Shown one piece after another: positions 6,158-15,477 of a stretch of DNA of 17,491 nucleotides. Position 1 is the stretch's first letter; every line of letters begins with the position of its first letter. The position numbers and the translations under genes were made by a program. This DNA is from JBQTJN01 sp052387095 (GTDB taxonomy: Bacteria > Pseudomonadota > Alphaproteobacteria > Micavibrionales > Micavibrionaceae), in assembly GCA_052387095.1 (NCBI GenBank), contig JBQTJN010000026.1, positions 1 to 17,491 of the forward strand, in the 5' to 3' direction. Below the pieces are notes generated by a model. The model made no database searches and was not told the origin of the DNA. It worked only from the letters and a program-made list of their open reading frames with translations.

Positions 6158-7359
6158 GTAAAAAACTGATCGCCCATCTTGAAACGGACATCGCATCCAT
6201 CCGGGAAAGCGGGCTATATAAACCTGAGCGCGTTATTACCTCCATGCAGAGCGCAGAAATTTCCGTCAGCAGCGGTGAAAAGGTTCTTAATTTTTGCGCA
6301 AATAATTACCTGGGTCTGGCCGACAATGAAGCCATGATTGCGGCGGCCAAAAAATCCCTCGACGAACACGGCTACGGCATGGCCTCGGTACGCTTCATCT
6401 GCGGCACGCAGGATATTCACAAAAAACTGGAAAAACGTATTTCAGAATTTCTCGGAAAGGACGACACCATTCTCTACGGTTCATGCTTCGACGCCAATGG
6501 CGGGTTGTTTGAAACCCTGACCGGGGAGCAAGACGCGATCATCAGCGATTCTCTCAACCATGCCAGCATCATCGACGGCGTGCGTTTGTCAAAAGCCAAA
6601 CGCTTCCGATACGAGAACAACGACATGGCGGCGCTGGAACAATGTCTGAAGGACGCAAAAGATGCGCGTTTCCGCCTTATCGCCACCGATGGTATTTTCT
6701 CGATGGATGGCTACCTCGCCAACCTCCCCGCTATCTGCGACCTCGCCGATAAATACGATGCGCTCGTAATGGTTGACGATTCTCACGCCGTCGGCTTTAT
6801 GGGCCCAAATGGCGGCGGCACGCCGGATCATTTCGGCCTCTCGCACCGCATCGACATCATCACCGGCACTTTGGGGAAAGCGCTCGGCGGTGCATCCGGC
6901 GGCTACACGTCCGGCAAAAAAACCATCATTGAATATCTGCGCCAGCGTTCACGCCCTTATCTATTCTCCAACACCCTCGCGCCCGTCATTACCGCTACAT
7001 CGATCGCTGCGCTCGACCTGATTGAAAAAGACGGCAAGGCCATGCGCACAAAACTGCAGGAAAACAGCAAATATTTCAGGGCGAAAATGACTCAAGCCGG
7101 CTTCGAACTGCTGCAAGGCGAACACCCGATCATTCCCGTTATGCTGTATGACGCCGCGCTCGCGGGAAAATTCTCTGAAGAAATGTTGAAACGCGGCGTC
7201 TATGTCGTCGGCTTCTCCTTCCCCGTCGTGCCGCAGGACAAAGCCCGCATCCGCACGCAAATGTCCTGCGCTCATGAGCGCGCGCACATCGACAAGGCCG
7301 TTTCCGCTTTCATCGAGGTCGGTAAAAATCTCGGCGTGCTCAAGGGCAAAGCAGCATGA
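6154..7359 (+). CDS. kbl: 2-amino-3-ketobutyrate CoA ligase (glycine C-acetyltransferase)
   Basis: A 401-residue PLP enzyme of the alpha-oxoamine synthase family. It splits 2-amino-3-oxobutyrate with CoA into glycine and acetyl-CoA, the second step of threonine breakdown. Motifs: FCANNYLGL (47-55), YGMASVRFICGTQDIHK (74-90), SLNHASIIDG (133-142), VMVDDSHAVGFMG (205-217), and the PLP lysine K242 in GTLGKALGGASGG. Length matches the family (~398). The start overlaps the nhaA stop as ATGA. It is followed with another ATGA overlap by tdh, which makes its substrate; this pairing separates it from the related 5-aminolevulinate and KAPA synthases. Confidence 0.97.
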   Translation: MSKKLIAHLETDIASIRESGLYKPERVITSMQSAEISVSSGEKVLNFCANNYLGLADNEAMIAAAKKSLDEHGYGMASVRFICGTQDIHKKLEKRISEFLGKDDTILYGSCFDANGGLFETLTGEQDAIISDSLNHASIIDGVRLSKAKRFRYENNDMAALEQCLKDAKDARFRLIATDGIFSMDGYLANLPAICDLADKYDALVMVDDSHAVGFMGPNGGGTPDHFGLSHRIDIITGTLGKALGGASGGYTSGKKTIIEYLRQRSRPYLFSNTLAPVITATSIAALDLIEKDGKAMRTKLQENSKYFRAKMTQAGFELLQGEHPIIPVMLYDAALAGKFSEEMLKRGVYVVGFSFPVVPQDKARIRTQMSCAHERAHIDKAVSAFIEVGKNLGVLKGKAA

Positions 7360-8381
7360 AGGCGCTTTCCAAACTCAAAGCCGAACCCGGCATATGGATG
7401 GTAAAGGACGCGCCGGTACCTGAGATCGGCCCGAACGATGTCCTCATTAAAATTAAAAAATCCGCCATCTGCGGCACCGACATCCATATTTATAAATGGG
7501 ATGACTGGGCACAGAAAAACGTCCCGGTGCCACTCATCACCGGCCATGAATATGTCGGTAGGATTGAAGAGATTGGATCCGAAGTCACGCATTTTAAAAA
7601 AGGCCGGCGTGTGTCCGGCGAAGGCCACCTGGTATGCGAAACCTGCCGCAACTGCCGCGCCGGCAATCGCCATCTCTGCTGCAACACGATCGGCCTCGGC
7701 TATCACGTGCAGGGTTCGTTCGCGGAATATATGCGCCTGCCCGCCTCCAATGTTTTTCCCGTCCCGGATGAGATTTCCGACGATCTTGCCTCAATTTTCG
7801 ATCCGTTCGGCAATGCCGTTCATACCGCGCTCTCCTTCGATCTCATCGGCGAGGACGTGCTCATCACCGGCGCCGGCCCCATCGGCCTGATGGCCGTCGC
7901 TATCTGCCGCTTCGCCGGCGCGCGCAATGTAGTTATCACCGATATCAACCCCTACCGTCTTGCTCTCGCGCAAAAAATGGGCGATTGCCGCCCGGTTGAT
8001 ATGCGCAATGAAAATCTGAAAGACGTTATGGATGAACTGGGCATAAAGGAGGGTTTTAACGTCGTTCTCGAAATGTCCGGGGCTGAACAGGCTTTCCACG
8101 ACATGCTCGATGTCATCAATCACGGCGGCAAGATCGCCCTCCTGGGAATTCCATCAAAACAGATCGCGATTGACTGGAATAAAGTCATCTTCAAAAGCCT
8201 GGATTTACGTGGCATTTACGGGCGTAAGATGTATGAAACCTGGTACAAGATGGCCGCCATGCTGAAGGCCGGGCTGGATATCTCTCCCGTCATCACACAT
8301 CATTATAAAATCGATGATTTCCAGAAAGGTTTCGATACCATGCTGTCGGGCCAGAGCGGAAAAGTTATTCTCGAGTGGTAA
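7356..8381 (+). CDS. tdh: L-threonine 3-dehydrogenase
   Basis: A 341-residue zinc-dependent medium-chain dehydrogenase that oxidises L-threonine to 2-amino-3-oxobutyrate with NAD+. Catalytic zinc residues C39 (ICGTDIH), H64 and E65 (TGHEYVG) are present. The structural zinc cysteines are C94, C97, C100 and C108 (CETCRNC...LC). The nucleotide-binding motif ITGAGPIGLMAV is near 168-179. Length equals the E. coli enzyme. It is the last gene of bdhA-nhaA-kbl-tdh; kbl and tdh together turn threonine into glycine and acetyl-CoA. Its TAA (8379-8381) is directly followed by the stop of the convergent gene, so no room remains for a separate terminator. Confidence 0.97.
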   Translation: MKALSKLKAEPGIWMVKDAPVPEIGPNDVLIKIKKSAICGTDIHIYKWDDWAQKNVPVPLITGHEYVGRIEEIGSEVTHFKKGRRVSGEGHLVCETCRNCRAGNRHLCCNTIGLGYHVQGSFAEYMRLPASNVFPVPDEISDDLASIFDPFGNAVHTALSFDLIGEDVLITGAGPIGLMAVAICRFAGARNVVITDINPYRLALAQKMGDCRPVDMRNENLKDVMDELGIKEGFNVVLEMSGAEQAFHDMLDVINHGGKIALLGIPSKQIAIDWNKVIFKSLDLRGIYGRKMYETWYKMAAMLKAGLDISPVITHHYKIDDFQKGFDTMLSGQSGKVILEW

Positions 8382-8885
8382 TTACTCTTCCGCCGTCAGC
8401 TTGATCTTTGATTTATAGGTCTTCTTGGTCTCAATAACGTCCGTGGACGTGGACTCAGGTGTCAAGGTTACTGCCGCCAGCGGAATCTTGGTTTTGTCGT
8501 TGATCAGCAGAATATCTTTATCGACCCGCACATATCTGTAACCTTTCGGTAACTTCGTCAGGTCCGAAACCAGATCAGCCGGCGCAGACGAATAAAGCCC
8601 GGCGCGCACCCGCTCGCCGATCACATATTTCTTCGGCTGCCCCATAGTAGACCGGCAGCTGCTTCTTTTTTTCTGAAGAGGTGTCACGCATTGAGAAGCA
8701 TAGTTTTCTTCCAGGTATGTCGTGATCAGCGCCTGGTCTTCCACGCTGATGACCGGCACTTCTTCCGTTTCCTGCTTTTTTGTGCCGAACATGCTATCAA
8801 TCTTGCTTTCCCGCTCCGCTGCGGCCTTATGAACCGGCGTCAGCAAAAACACTGCCAAGCCCACAATAAATACAAATTTTTTCAT
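8382..8885 (-). CDS. Secreted RcnB-like periplasmic protein
   Basis: A 167-residue protein with a clear signal peptide (KK followed by FVFIVGLAVFLL and a cut likely after AAA at 21-23). The middle is polar. Residues 87-130 (YVIGERV, then KLPKGYRYVRVDKDILLIND) resemble the C-terminal domain of RcnB and related small periplasmic proteins, a family linked in E. coli to nickel and cobalt balance. C66 and C77 could form a disulphide. The Lys-rich tail has no known match. An AGGA site is 9 nt upstream of the ATG. It is divergent from the ResB-like operon across 50 bp and convergent with tdh with no gap. No metal exporter is in the window, so a metal role is only a guess. Confidence 0.7.
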   Translation of the reverse strand: MKKFVFIVGLAVFLLTPVHKAAAERESKIDSMFGTKKQETEEVPVISVEDQALITTYLEENYASQCVTPLQKKRSSCRSTMGQPKKYVIGERVRAGLYSSAPADLVSDLTKLPKGYRYVRVDKDILLINDKTKIPLAAVTLTPESTSTDVIETKKTYKSKIKLTAEE

Positions 8886-8935
8886 AATTTTAATTCCTGT
8901 TGTCGGGGCCGGGGAATTTCTATACCTCTAGGCCC

Positions 8936-10054
8936 ATGTCTCTATTATACCATTCGGGCCCCCAAAAAGCGCTGGATAAAGCGCATGCCGCCCTAAATTT
9001 TCTGGGCAGCGCCAACCTTGTTTTTTTTATCCTGCCACTTCTGATGCTTAACCTGGTGGCGGGAACGCTGGCGCAGCACTATCTTGGTCTTTACGAAGCG
9101 CATAAAATATTCTTCGCCTCGTTCTTTTATTTTGTCGAACCCCTACCAGTGCCGGGCACCTATACGCTCCTCGGCCTGCTGAGCCTCAGCCTGCTGGCCA
9201 AATGTATCTTGCGCAGCGAATGGACGTGGCGCAAAAGCGGCACCATTCTCGCTCATTTTGGAACTTTGATCCTGCTGATTGGCGGACTGCTCACAGCCCT
9301 GACCGCCCGCGAAGGTTTTATGGTCATCGCCGAAGGGGATTCAACGCCCTATATTTACGATTACAACAATCGCGAATTTTTTATCTTTCGGGACGAGGCG
9401 CTGCAGCATCGCGTCGCGTTTTCAGATTTGCGCGGCGAAATCACCCTGCCGAATTTCCCGTTTGTATTGAAAGCCGTGGGGCGCTGCGCCAACTGCGCTA
9501 TTCAAAAACGCGAAGAGACTGGCGGATACAAAGATATGGCACGCTTTATGAAGCTTGAAGCCAAAATACTGGAAAAAGAAAACGAAACCAACATACCGGG
9601 TTTTACCTTTGAACTTTCAGGCGGCAGTGCAGATCAGAACGGCACCTACATCGCCTTTGAAAACATGCCGAAACCCGTCATGCTCAAGCGCGGCAGTCAC
9701 ACCTACAAACTCATCCTCGGCAAGGAGCAAAGGCTCTTGCCATTTTCAGTTTCGCTCGATGATTTCCGCAAAGAGGATCATCCCGGCACAACCCTCGCCC
9801 GGGCTTACGAATCCGATGTCGTCGTTCATGACGGCAGTATAGAACAAAAATTTCGTATCGGCATGAATGAACCGCTTCGTTACAAGGGCTATACATTCTA
9901 CCAATCTTCTTTTGAACAGGTCCCAACCCGCGAAACAACGATTCTCAACGTCGTTGAAAACAAGGGCCGGCTTTTCCCTTACATCGCCACCGCCCTCGTT
10001 GCCGCGGGGCTTTTACTGCAATTGGCGCTCTCTGCGCGGGAAAGCCGCACATGA
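8936..10054 (+). CDS. ResB-like cytochrome c biogenesis protein
   Basis: A 372-residue membrane protein of the ResB/Ccs1 family of system II cytochrome c assembly. It has membrane segments near 23-45, 75-92 and 104-122 (with H107), a large periplasmic domain (~125-345), and a last segment at ~347-366. The C-terminal half carries family marks: LPFSVSLDDF, MNEPLRYKGYTFYQSSFEQ and the following membrane exit. ResB normally works with CcsA/ResC to move haem and join it to apocytochrome; no such gene is here. The periplasmic domain also has C184 and C187 as CANC, not followed by His, so it is a thiol pair and not a haem site. The ATG at 8936 is chosen; a TTG at 8900 would add 12 residues. It overlaps the thioredoxin gene by 4 nt. 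Confidence 0.82.
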   Translation: MSLLYHSGPQKALDKAHAALNFLGSANLVFFILPLLMLNLVAGTLAQHYLGLYEAHKIFFASFFYFVEPLPVPGTYTLLGLLSLSLLAKCILRSEWTWRKSGTILAHFGTLILLIGGLLTALTAREGFMVIAEGDSTPYIYDYNNREFFIFRDEALQHRVAFSDLRGEITLPNFPFVLKAVGRCANCAIQKREETGGYKDMARFMKLEAKILEKENETNIPGFTFELSGGSADQNGTYIAFENMPKPVMLKRGSHTYKLILGKEQRLLPFSVSLDDFRKEDHPGTTLARAYESDVVVHDGSIEQKFRIGMNEPLRYKGYTFYQSSFEQVPTRETTILNVVENKGRLFPYIATALVAAGLLLQLALSARESRT

Positions 10055-10590
10055 GAAAAAGCAACAGCCTGATTCTGAATATAGCCTTGCTGGCCGGGCT
10101 CATCCTGACCGCCTACAGCGTGACGTTATGGTTGGACCGCGCTGCGCCGCCCGTGCTGGAAAGCTCCGCGGTTCCACTGCCGGATTTTTCGTTTACAGCG
10201 TTGAATGGGAAGACTTATACCAGCACAGATTTCAAAAATAAAATCGTCGTCCTGAATTTCTGGGCATCCTGGTGTGCGCCCTGCGTGAAGGAATTTCCAG
10301 ACCTTTTGAAAATTGTTGCACGTCATAAAAAAGATCTTGTCCTGATTGCGCTCTCATCCGACCTTGATGAAGCGGCGATTAAAAATTTCGGCAAACGCGC
10401 GAAGTTGTCCTGGACAGGCGATAATATTTTTATAGCGCTCGACCGGGATGATGTGGGCGGCAAATTATTCGGCATAACGCGGCTGCCCGAAACACTCATC
10501 TTTGACCGGCAAGGCGCCCTCCACACAAAACTAGTCGGCGCCGAATGGACTATTTCTGAATTTGAAAATATTCTTGAAATAATAAATTAA
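10051..10590 (+). CDS. Membrane-anchored TlpA/ResA-like thioredoxin
   Basis: A 179-residue thioredoxin-fold protein with an N-terminal anchor (~8-28) and a periplasmic domain. The active site is WCAPC (C75 and C78) in LNFWASWCAPC, and the cis-proline is P146 in GITRLPET. It belongs to the TlpA/ResA/CcmG group, which keeps the haem-binding cysteines of apocytochrome c reduced. The start overlaps the ResB-like stop as ATGA, so the two are coupled. With the ResB-like partner a ResA role is the natural reading, but a general thiol reductase is possible. No terminator is evident after the stop. Confidence 0.88.
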   Translation: MRKSNSLILNIALLAGLILTAYSVTLWLDRAAPPVLESSAVPLPDFSFTALNGKTYTSTDFKNKIVVLNFWASWCAPCVKEFPDLLKIVARHKKDLVLIALSSDLDEAAIKNFGKRAKLSWTGDNIFIALDRDDVGGKLFGITRLPETLIFDRQGALHTKLVGAEWTISEFENILEIIN

Positions 10591-10686
10591 GATTATGGTA
10601 ATTTTGCGCTGCGGCTTGACGGCGTGCGCATATAGAAGCATCTTCAAGACCGGTTCACCGCCCCATAACTAAATTACACACAAATC

Positions 10687-13600
10687 ATGGCCAGATCCTC
10701 GACTAAAAAATCAGTCCCGCAAAAACCCGCAGGCGATTCCCGGCTACGGCAAAAATTCTTTGAAATATTCGAAGCCCGCATCGCCGATGAAGATCATAAA
10801 AATCGTGATCATAATTTTTTTACTGACCTGATCGAACGCCAGTGGCAACTGACGAAGAACAAAAAGCCGGGTGAGTCAAAAATTGACGTCTGCTGCCCGC
10901 CATCGCGCAGCTTCCTTCACAAAAAGACCTACATCAACTGCATTAACGATGATATGGCCTTCCTGGTTGATTCCGTTGCCGCAGAAATCAACCGTAATAA
11001 TTTCCTGATTGAGATGCTGCTCCACCCGTTGATCTACGTGCGTTACGATGCGAACGGAAAATTGCAGGACGTGTCGTCAGGGCAGAAAGACGGCTACAAA
11101 CTCCAGTCGCATATTTATGTGCAGATCAACCGCACCCTTTCGGATAGTGCCCAAGTCGATTTAAAAAAATCACTCGAAGAATCCATCAGCGATGTCAAAA
11201 TCGCCAATCGAGACTGGCGCTTGATGTTGGCGGAAATGCAAAAGACCCGAAGCGAACTGGCCAAATCGAAAACCCCGCACTCCAAGGAAGAATTGCAGCG
11301 GTTCACGACCTTCCTTGATTTTCTCTCTAATAACAACTTTACCTTCCTCGGCGGCCGCGAATATGAATTCACGGAAAAAAACGGTGAGTTGAAAAGTAAA
11401 ACAGTTGAGCACAAAAATCTTGGCATCCTGCGCGGCAAAGCCGGCGCTTACATCAGTGAATCCGAAGAAGGTCTGCCGCGCAGCCTGCAGGAACTGCGCC
11501 GTGATCTTCCCGCGGTTTCCGTTGCCAAGACCAACCGTCTCTCCCGCGTACACCGCGCTGTGCCGATGGATGCCATCGCGGTTAAACTCTACGATAAAAA
11601 CGGCAAGGTGACGGGCGAAAAACTTTTCCTCGGCCTCTTCACATCTGTTACCTATTCCCGCAGCGTCAGTGATGTGCCGTACCTACGTGAAAAGGTCGAA
11701 GATGTCATGAACATGTCGGATTTCACCTCCGGCTCTCATGACCGCAAGGCCCTGCGCCACATTCTTGAAAAATATCCGCGCGATGAACTATTCCAAGTTT
11801 CAACCCGGGAACTTTTCAAGACCTGCCTGAATATCCTGCGCCTGCAGGAGCGCCAGCGCATTGCTCTTTTCATGCGCCACGACACGTTCGGCCGTTATAT
11901 TTCCTGCATTGTCTATGTACCGCGCGATCGTTTCGGCACCACCATCCGCCGCCGGATCGAGCAAATTCTTGAAGAAGAACTGCACGGTAAATGCACGAAT
12001 TTTTTCACGCAGATCGACGACTCGCTCTTTGCCCGTGTCATGTACACCATCCGCATTTCACAAAAATTACCGAAGAAATATAACGCCTTCGCCATCGAAG
12101 CCAAATTGCAGGAGGCCGGCCAGACATGGTCGGAACGCCTCACCGGTGCGCTTTATGAAACCCTTGAGGACGACCAGGAAATTACCCGCTTCTCTGTGAA
12201 ATACGCCGATGCGTTTTCATCCGGCTATGCCGTGCGTTATCGTCCGAAGCAGGCCGTATTCGATATTTTCAAGATTGAATCTGTAATAGAAAGCGACCGC
12301 CTCAGCCTTGACCTCTACCGCACGGAGGAACTGGACGAACGGCAATTGCGCCTGAAAATTTACAACCCGCAAAAACCCCTGACGCTGTCCGATGTCATGC
12401 CGATCCTGGGCGATATGGGCTTGCGCGCCGTATCCGAACTCCCTTTTGAGGTTAAACCGCTCGGTCTTGATAAAACAATCTGGATCCAGGATTTTCTCCT
12501 TGAAACCGCGCCCGGCCGCCCACCGGTTGATCTTGATATCGCCAAAGATGAGTTCGAAAAAGCCTTTGAAAAAATCTGGTACCGCGAAGCTGAAAGCGAC
12601 GCACTCAACAAGTTAATCCTCAGCAGTGCGGTCGGCTGGCGTGAGGTCAGCATCCTACGCACCTATGTAAGATATATGCGCCAGGTGCGTTCGCCCTACG
12701 GCCAGGATTATATCCAGAACGCACTCACGGAAAACCAGCGTATTGCCCACCTTCTGATTAATTTCTTTATGCACCGCCACAACCCGGCCAGGCGCAAGGA
12801 AAACGACAAGCTGGCCGACGGCTGTCTCGCTGCGATCGAAAAAGAACTGCAAGGCGTAGCCTCTCTCGATCAGGACCGCATCCTGCGCACACTGACGGCC
12901 ATCACACAGGCAACGCTGCGCACCAATTATTTTCAGACATTGCCGGGCGGCGCACCCAAATCCTGGCTCTCGATCAAACTCGACAGCAAAAATGTCCCCG
13001 ACCTGCCCGAACCCAAACCCTTCCGCGAAGTTTTCGTTTATTCCCCGCGTGTCGAGGCCATTCACCTGCGCGGTGATAAGATCGCGCGCGGCGGCCTGCG
13101 CTGGTCGGATCGCCATGAAGATTACCGCACCGAAGTACTCGGCCTGATGAAAGCTCAGATGGTAAAAAATTCCGTCATCGTACCAATGGGCTCCAAGGGT
13201 GGATTTGTTGTAAAAACCCCGACCCGCGGCCGCCAGGAATTCCAGGCTGAAGGCATCGAATGCTACCGGATTTTCATTCGCGGCCTGCTTGATATCACAG
13301 ACAACCGCAAGGGCCGCAATATTGTACCCCCGGGAAATGTCGTCCGTTATGACGGTGATGATCCGTATCTCGTCGTCGCCGCCGACAAGGGCACAGCAAC
13401 CTTTTCGGATATCGCCAACGCGCTGTCCATTGAATACGGCTTCTGGCTCGGTGATGCGTTCGCCTCAGGCGGTTCGGCCGGGTACGATCACAAAAAAATG
13501 GGCATCACCGCCAAGGGCGCTTGGGAATCCATCAAGCTACATTTCCGCCAACTCAATCATGACATCCAGAAATTGCCCTTCTATGTTGCCGGGGTTGGCG

Positions 13601-15477
13601 ATATGGGTGGCGACGTCTTCGGCAATGCGATGATTTTATCGGACCAGATAAAACTGATCGGTGCTTTCAATCATATGCATATTTTCTGTGATCCGGATCC
13701 GGATACGAAAGGCAGCTTTGTCGAACGCCAACGCCTCTTCAACAACGTCATGGGCTGGGATCAGTATAATACCTCCCTGCTGTCCAAAGGCGGACGCATA
13801 TATTTGCGCAGTGAAAAAACCCTTAAATTAACGCCCGAGATCCGCAAGCGCTTCGATCTCGACAAGGATAATATCACACCGGCCGAGTTGATGCGCGCAA
13901 TTTTAAAAGCCCGCACGGACCTGCTCTGGTTCGGCGGCATCGGCACCTATATTAAATCCAGCATGGAAACTCATGCCGACGCCAGTGACAAGGCCAATGA
14001 CCCGCTGCGCATCGACGGCGGTGAAATTCGCGCCCGCGTGGTCGGCGAAGGCGCCAATCTGGGCGTCACGCAGCGGGGCCGCATTGAATATGCTGAAAAA
14101 GGCGGGCGCATCAACACCGACTTCCTCGACAATTCCGCCGGCGTCAATACATCGGACAATGAGGTCAATATCAAGATTCTGCTTAACGAAATCACGCGCG
14201 ATAAAAGCAATGGCATGGATATTAAATCCCGTAACAAACTGCTTGAGAGCATGACGGACGAAGTGGCCGCTCATGTCCTGCGCAATAATTACCAGCAGGC
14301 GCAGGCCATCAGCCTCGCCGAACTGCAGGCTGCCGAAAACCTGTTGCTGCACGGGGAATTAATCGATGAACTTGAGCGCACGGAAAGTCTCAAACGTGAG
14401 ATTGAATTTTTACCGGATCAGAAAACCATCGCCGCCCGTCACAAACTGGGCAAGGGCATGACACGCCCGGAGCTGTGCACGCTTCTATCCTACGCCAAGA
14501 TCGCATTCACACATAATCTCCTCAGCACGAATATTCCGGACAATCCGGACATGCAGGACTGGCTGATAGATTACTTTCCAGCCGCCCTGCGCAAAAAATA
14601 TCCTGAGGAAATCAGAAAGCACCGCCTGGCGCGTGAAATTATAGCCACCAGCATGGCTAACTCGCTCATCAATCGCATGGGTCCCGCCTTCATAAAGAAC
14701 ATCATGAACCACACCGGCGCTACAAGCGATGCAATCGCCAAAGCCTATATTATTGTTCGCGATGTGTACAATCTGCGTGAATTTTGGAAGGCGATTGAAT
14801 CGCTTGATAATAAAACTCCGGCACAAGTGCAACTCAAGGCGATGCGAGAGATTGCTCAGATGGTGGAGCATGCTGTGACATGGCTGGTTACACGCACCGG
14901 CAAGGCGGTAGATCCCAGCACTATGATTAAAACCTACCAGTCCGGCATCGGAACGCTGCACAAAAACCTGATGAATGTTTTGCCCTCCGACATGAAGGCA
15001 AATGTAAAGCAATACGCGGATTCCAATATTCATGACGGCCTGCCCAAGGGGCTGGCCTATGATGTGGCCGCTATGACGGAAATGGAATCAGCTTGCGATA
15101 TCATCCGTCTTTCGCAGGATTATAATTGCGAACTTCTGGAAGTTGCGCAGGTCTACTTTAGCATCAGCCATGATTTCCACTTCAGATGGCTGCGCCAGCG
15201 CGCGCGATTCATGAAATCCGACGACCCCTGGCAACAGGAAGCCATCTCCGGCCTGATCGAGCGCCTCTATGCCTCGCAAAGCGGCCTGACGGCGAAAATT
15301 CTCGAGGAAACCGGGCGCAAGGCCGAAGGAAAACGCACTGCCGCCTGGGTAGAAAAGAACAAATCGAAAATCAGGAAAATAGAACCTTTCCTGGCCGAAC
15401 TAAGAAATGCGGGCGCGCTCAGCCTGTCCATGCTGGTCGTTGCCGAACAGCATTTACGCGGCCTTTACGGCGAATAG
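10687..15477 (+). CDS. gdhB: NAD-specific glutamate dehydrogenase, 180-kDa class
   Basis: A 1,596-residue enzyme of the large bacterial GDH family (L-GDH180), close to the ~1,600 residues of Pseudomonas and Caulobacter homologues. It oxidises glutamate to 2-oxoglutarate and ammonia with NAD+ and mainly serves amino-acid catabolism. The first ~700 residues are the family's regulatory region. The catalytic core has GGLRWSDRHEDYRTEVLGL (802-820), VKNSVIVPMGSKGGF (826-840) and the nucleotide-binding stretch VAGVGDMGGDVFGNAM (967-982). A helical C-terminal region completes it. The ATG at 10687 is the first possible start and has no clear ribosome site; the 96-bp upstream gap has a TTGACG (10616) but no good -10 partner. 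The 3' end overlaps convergent ubiA by 13 bp. The symbol varies between species. Confidence 0.95.
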   Translation: MARSSTKKSVPQKPAGDSRLRQKFFEIFEARIADEDHKNRDHNFFTDLIERQWQLTKNKKPGESKIDVCCPPSRSFLHKKTYINCINDDMAFLVDSVAAEINRNNFLIEMLLHPLIYVRYDANGKLQDVSSGQKDGYKLQSHIYVQINRTLSDSAQVDLKKSLEESISDVKIANRDWRLMLAEMQKTRSELAKSKTPHSKEELQRFTTFLDFLSNNNFTFLGGREYEFTEKNGELKSKTVEHKNLGILRGKAGAYISESEEGLPRSLQELRRDLPAVSVAKTNRLSRVHRAVPMDAIAVKLYDKNGKVTGEKLFLGLFTSVTYSRSVSDVPYLREKVEDVMNMSDFTSGSHDRKALRHILEKYPRDELFQVSTRELFKTCLNILRLQERQRIALFMRHDTFGRYISCIVYVPRDRFGTTIRRRIEQILEEELHGKCTNFFTQIDDSLFARVMYTIRISQKLPKKYNAFAIEAKLQEAGQTWSERLTGALYETLEDDQEITRFSVKYADAFSSGYAVRYRPKQAVFDIFKIESVIESDRLSLDLYRTEELDERQLRLKIYNPQKPLTLSDVMPILGDMGLRAVSELPFEVKPLGLDKTIWIQDFLLETAPGRPPVDLDIAKDEFEKAFEKIWYREAESDALNKLILSSAVGWREVSILRTYVRYMRQVRSPYGQDYIQNALTENQRIAHLLINFFMHRHNPARRKENDKLADGCLAAIEKELQGVASLDQDRILRTLTAITQATLRTNYFQTLPGGAPKSWLSIKLDSKNVPDLPEPKPFREVFVYSPRVEAIHLRGDKIARGGLRWSDRHEDYRTEVLGLMKAQMVKNSVIVPMGSKGGFVVKTPTRGRQEFQAEGIECYRIFIRGLLDITDNRKGRNIVPPGNVVRYDGDDPYLVVAADKGTATFSDIANALSIEYGFWLGDAFASGGSAGYDHKKMGITAKGAWESIKLHFRQLNHDIQKLPFYVAGVGDMGGDVFGNAMILSDQIKLIGAFNHMHIFCDPDPDTKGSFVERQRLFNNVMGWDQYNTSLLSKGGRIYLRSEKTLKLTPEIRKRFDLDKDNITPAELMRAILKARTDLLWFGGIGTYIKSSMETHADASDKANDPLRIDGGEIRARVVGEGANLGVTQRGRIEYAEKGGRINTDFLDNSAGVNTSDNEVNIKILLNEITRDKSNGMDIKSRNKLLESMTDEVAAHVLRNNYQQAQAISLAELQAAENLLLHGELIDELERTESLKREIEFLPDQKTIAARHKLGKGMTRPELCTLLSYAKIAFTHNLLSTNIPDNPDMQDWLIDYFPAALRKKYPEEIRKHRLAREIIATSMANSLINRMGPAFIKNIMNHTGATSDAIAKAYIIVRDVYNLREFWKAIESLDNKTPAQVQLKAMREIAQMVEHAVTWLVTRTGKAVDPSTMIKTYQSGIGTLHKNLMNVLPSDMKANVKQYADSNIHDGLPKGLAYDVAAMTEMESACDIIRLSQDYNCELLEVAQVYFSISHDFHFRWLRQRARFMKSDDPWQQEAISGLIERLYASQSGLTAKILEETGRKAEGKRTAAWVEKNKSKIRKIEPFLAELRNAGALSLSMLVVAEQHLRGLYGE

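Noticed and set aside
10591..10686. A promoter before gdhB from TTGACG at 10616
   Set aside because: No acceptable -10 box lies 16-18 nt downstream; the TATAGA at 10631-10636 is only 9 nt away.
14485..15033. Long antisense frames inside gdhB (also 12655-13116 and 13903-14352)
   Set aside because: They are shadows of the strongly conserved glutamate dehydrogenase frame and have no domain-like features.
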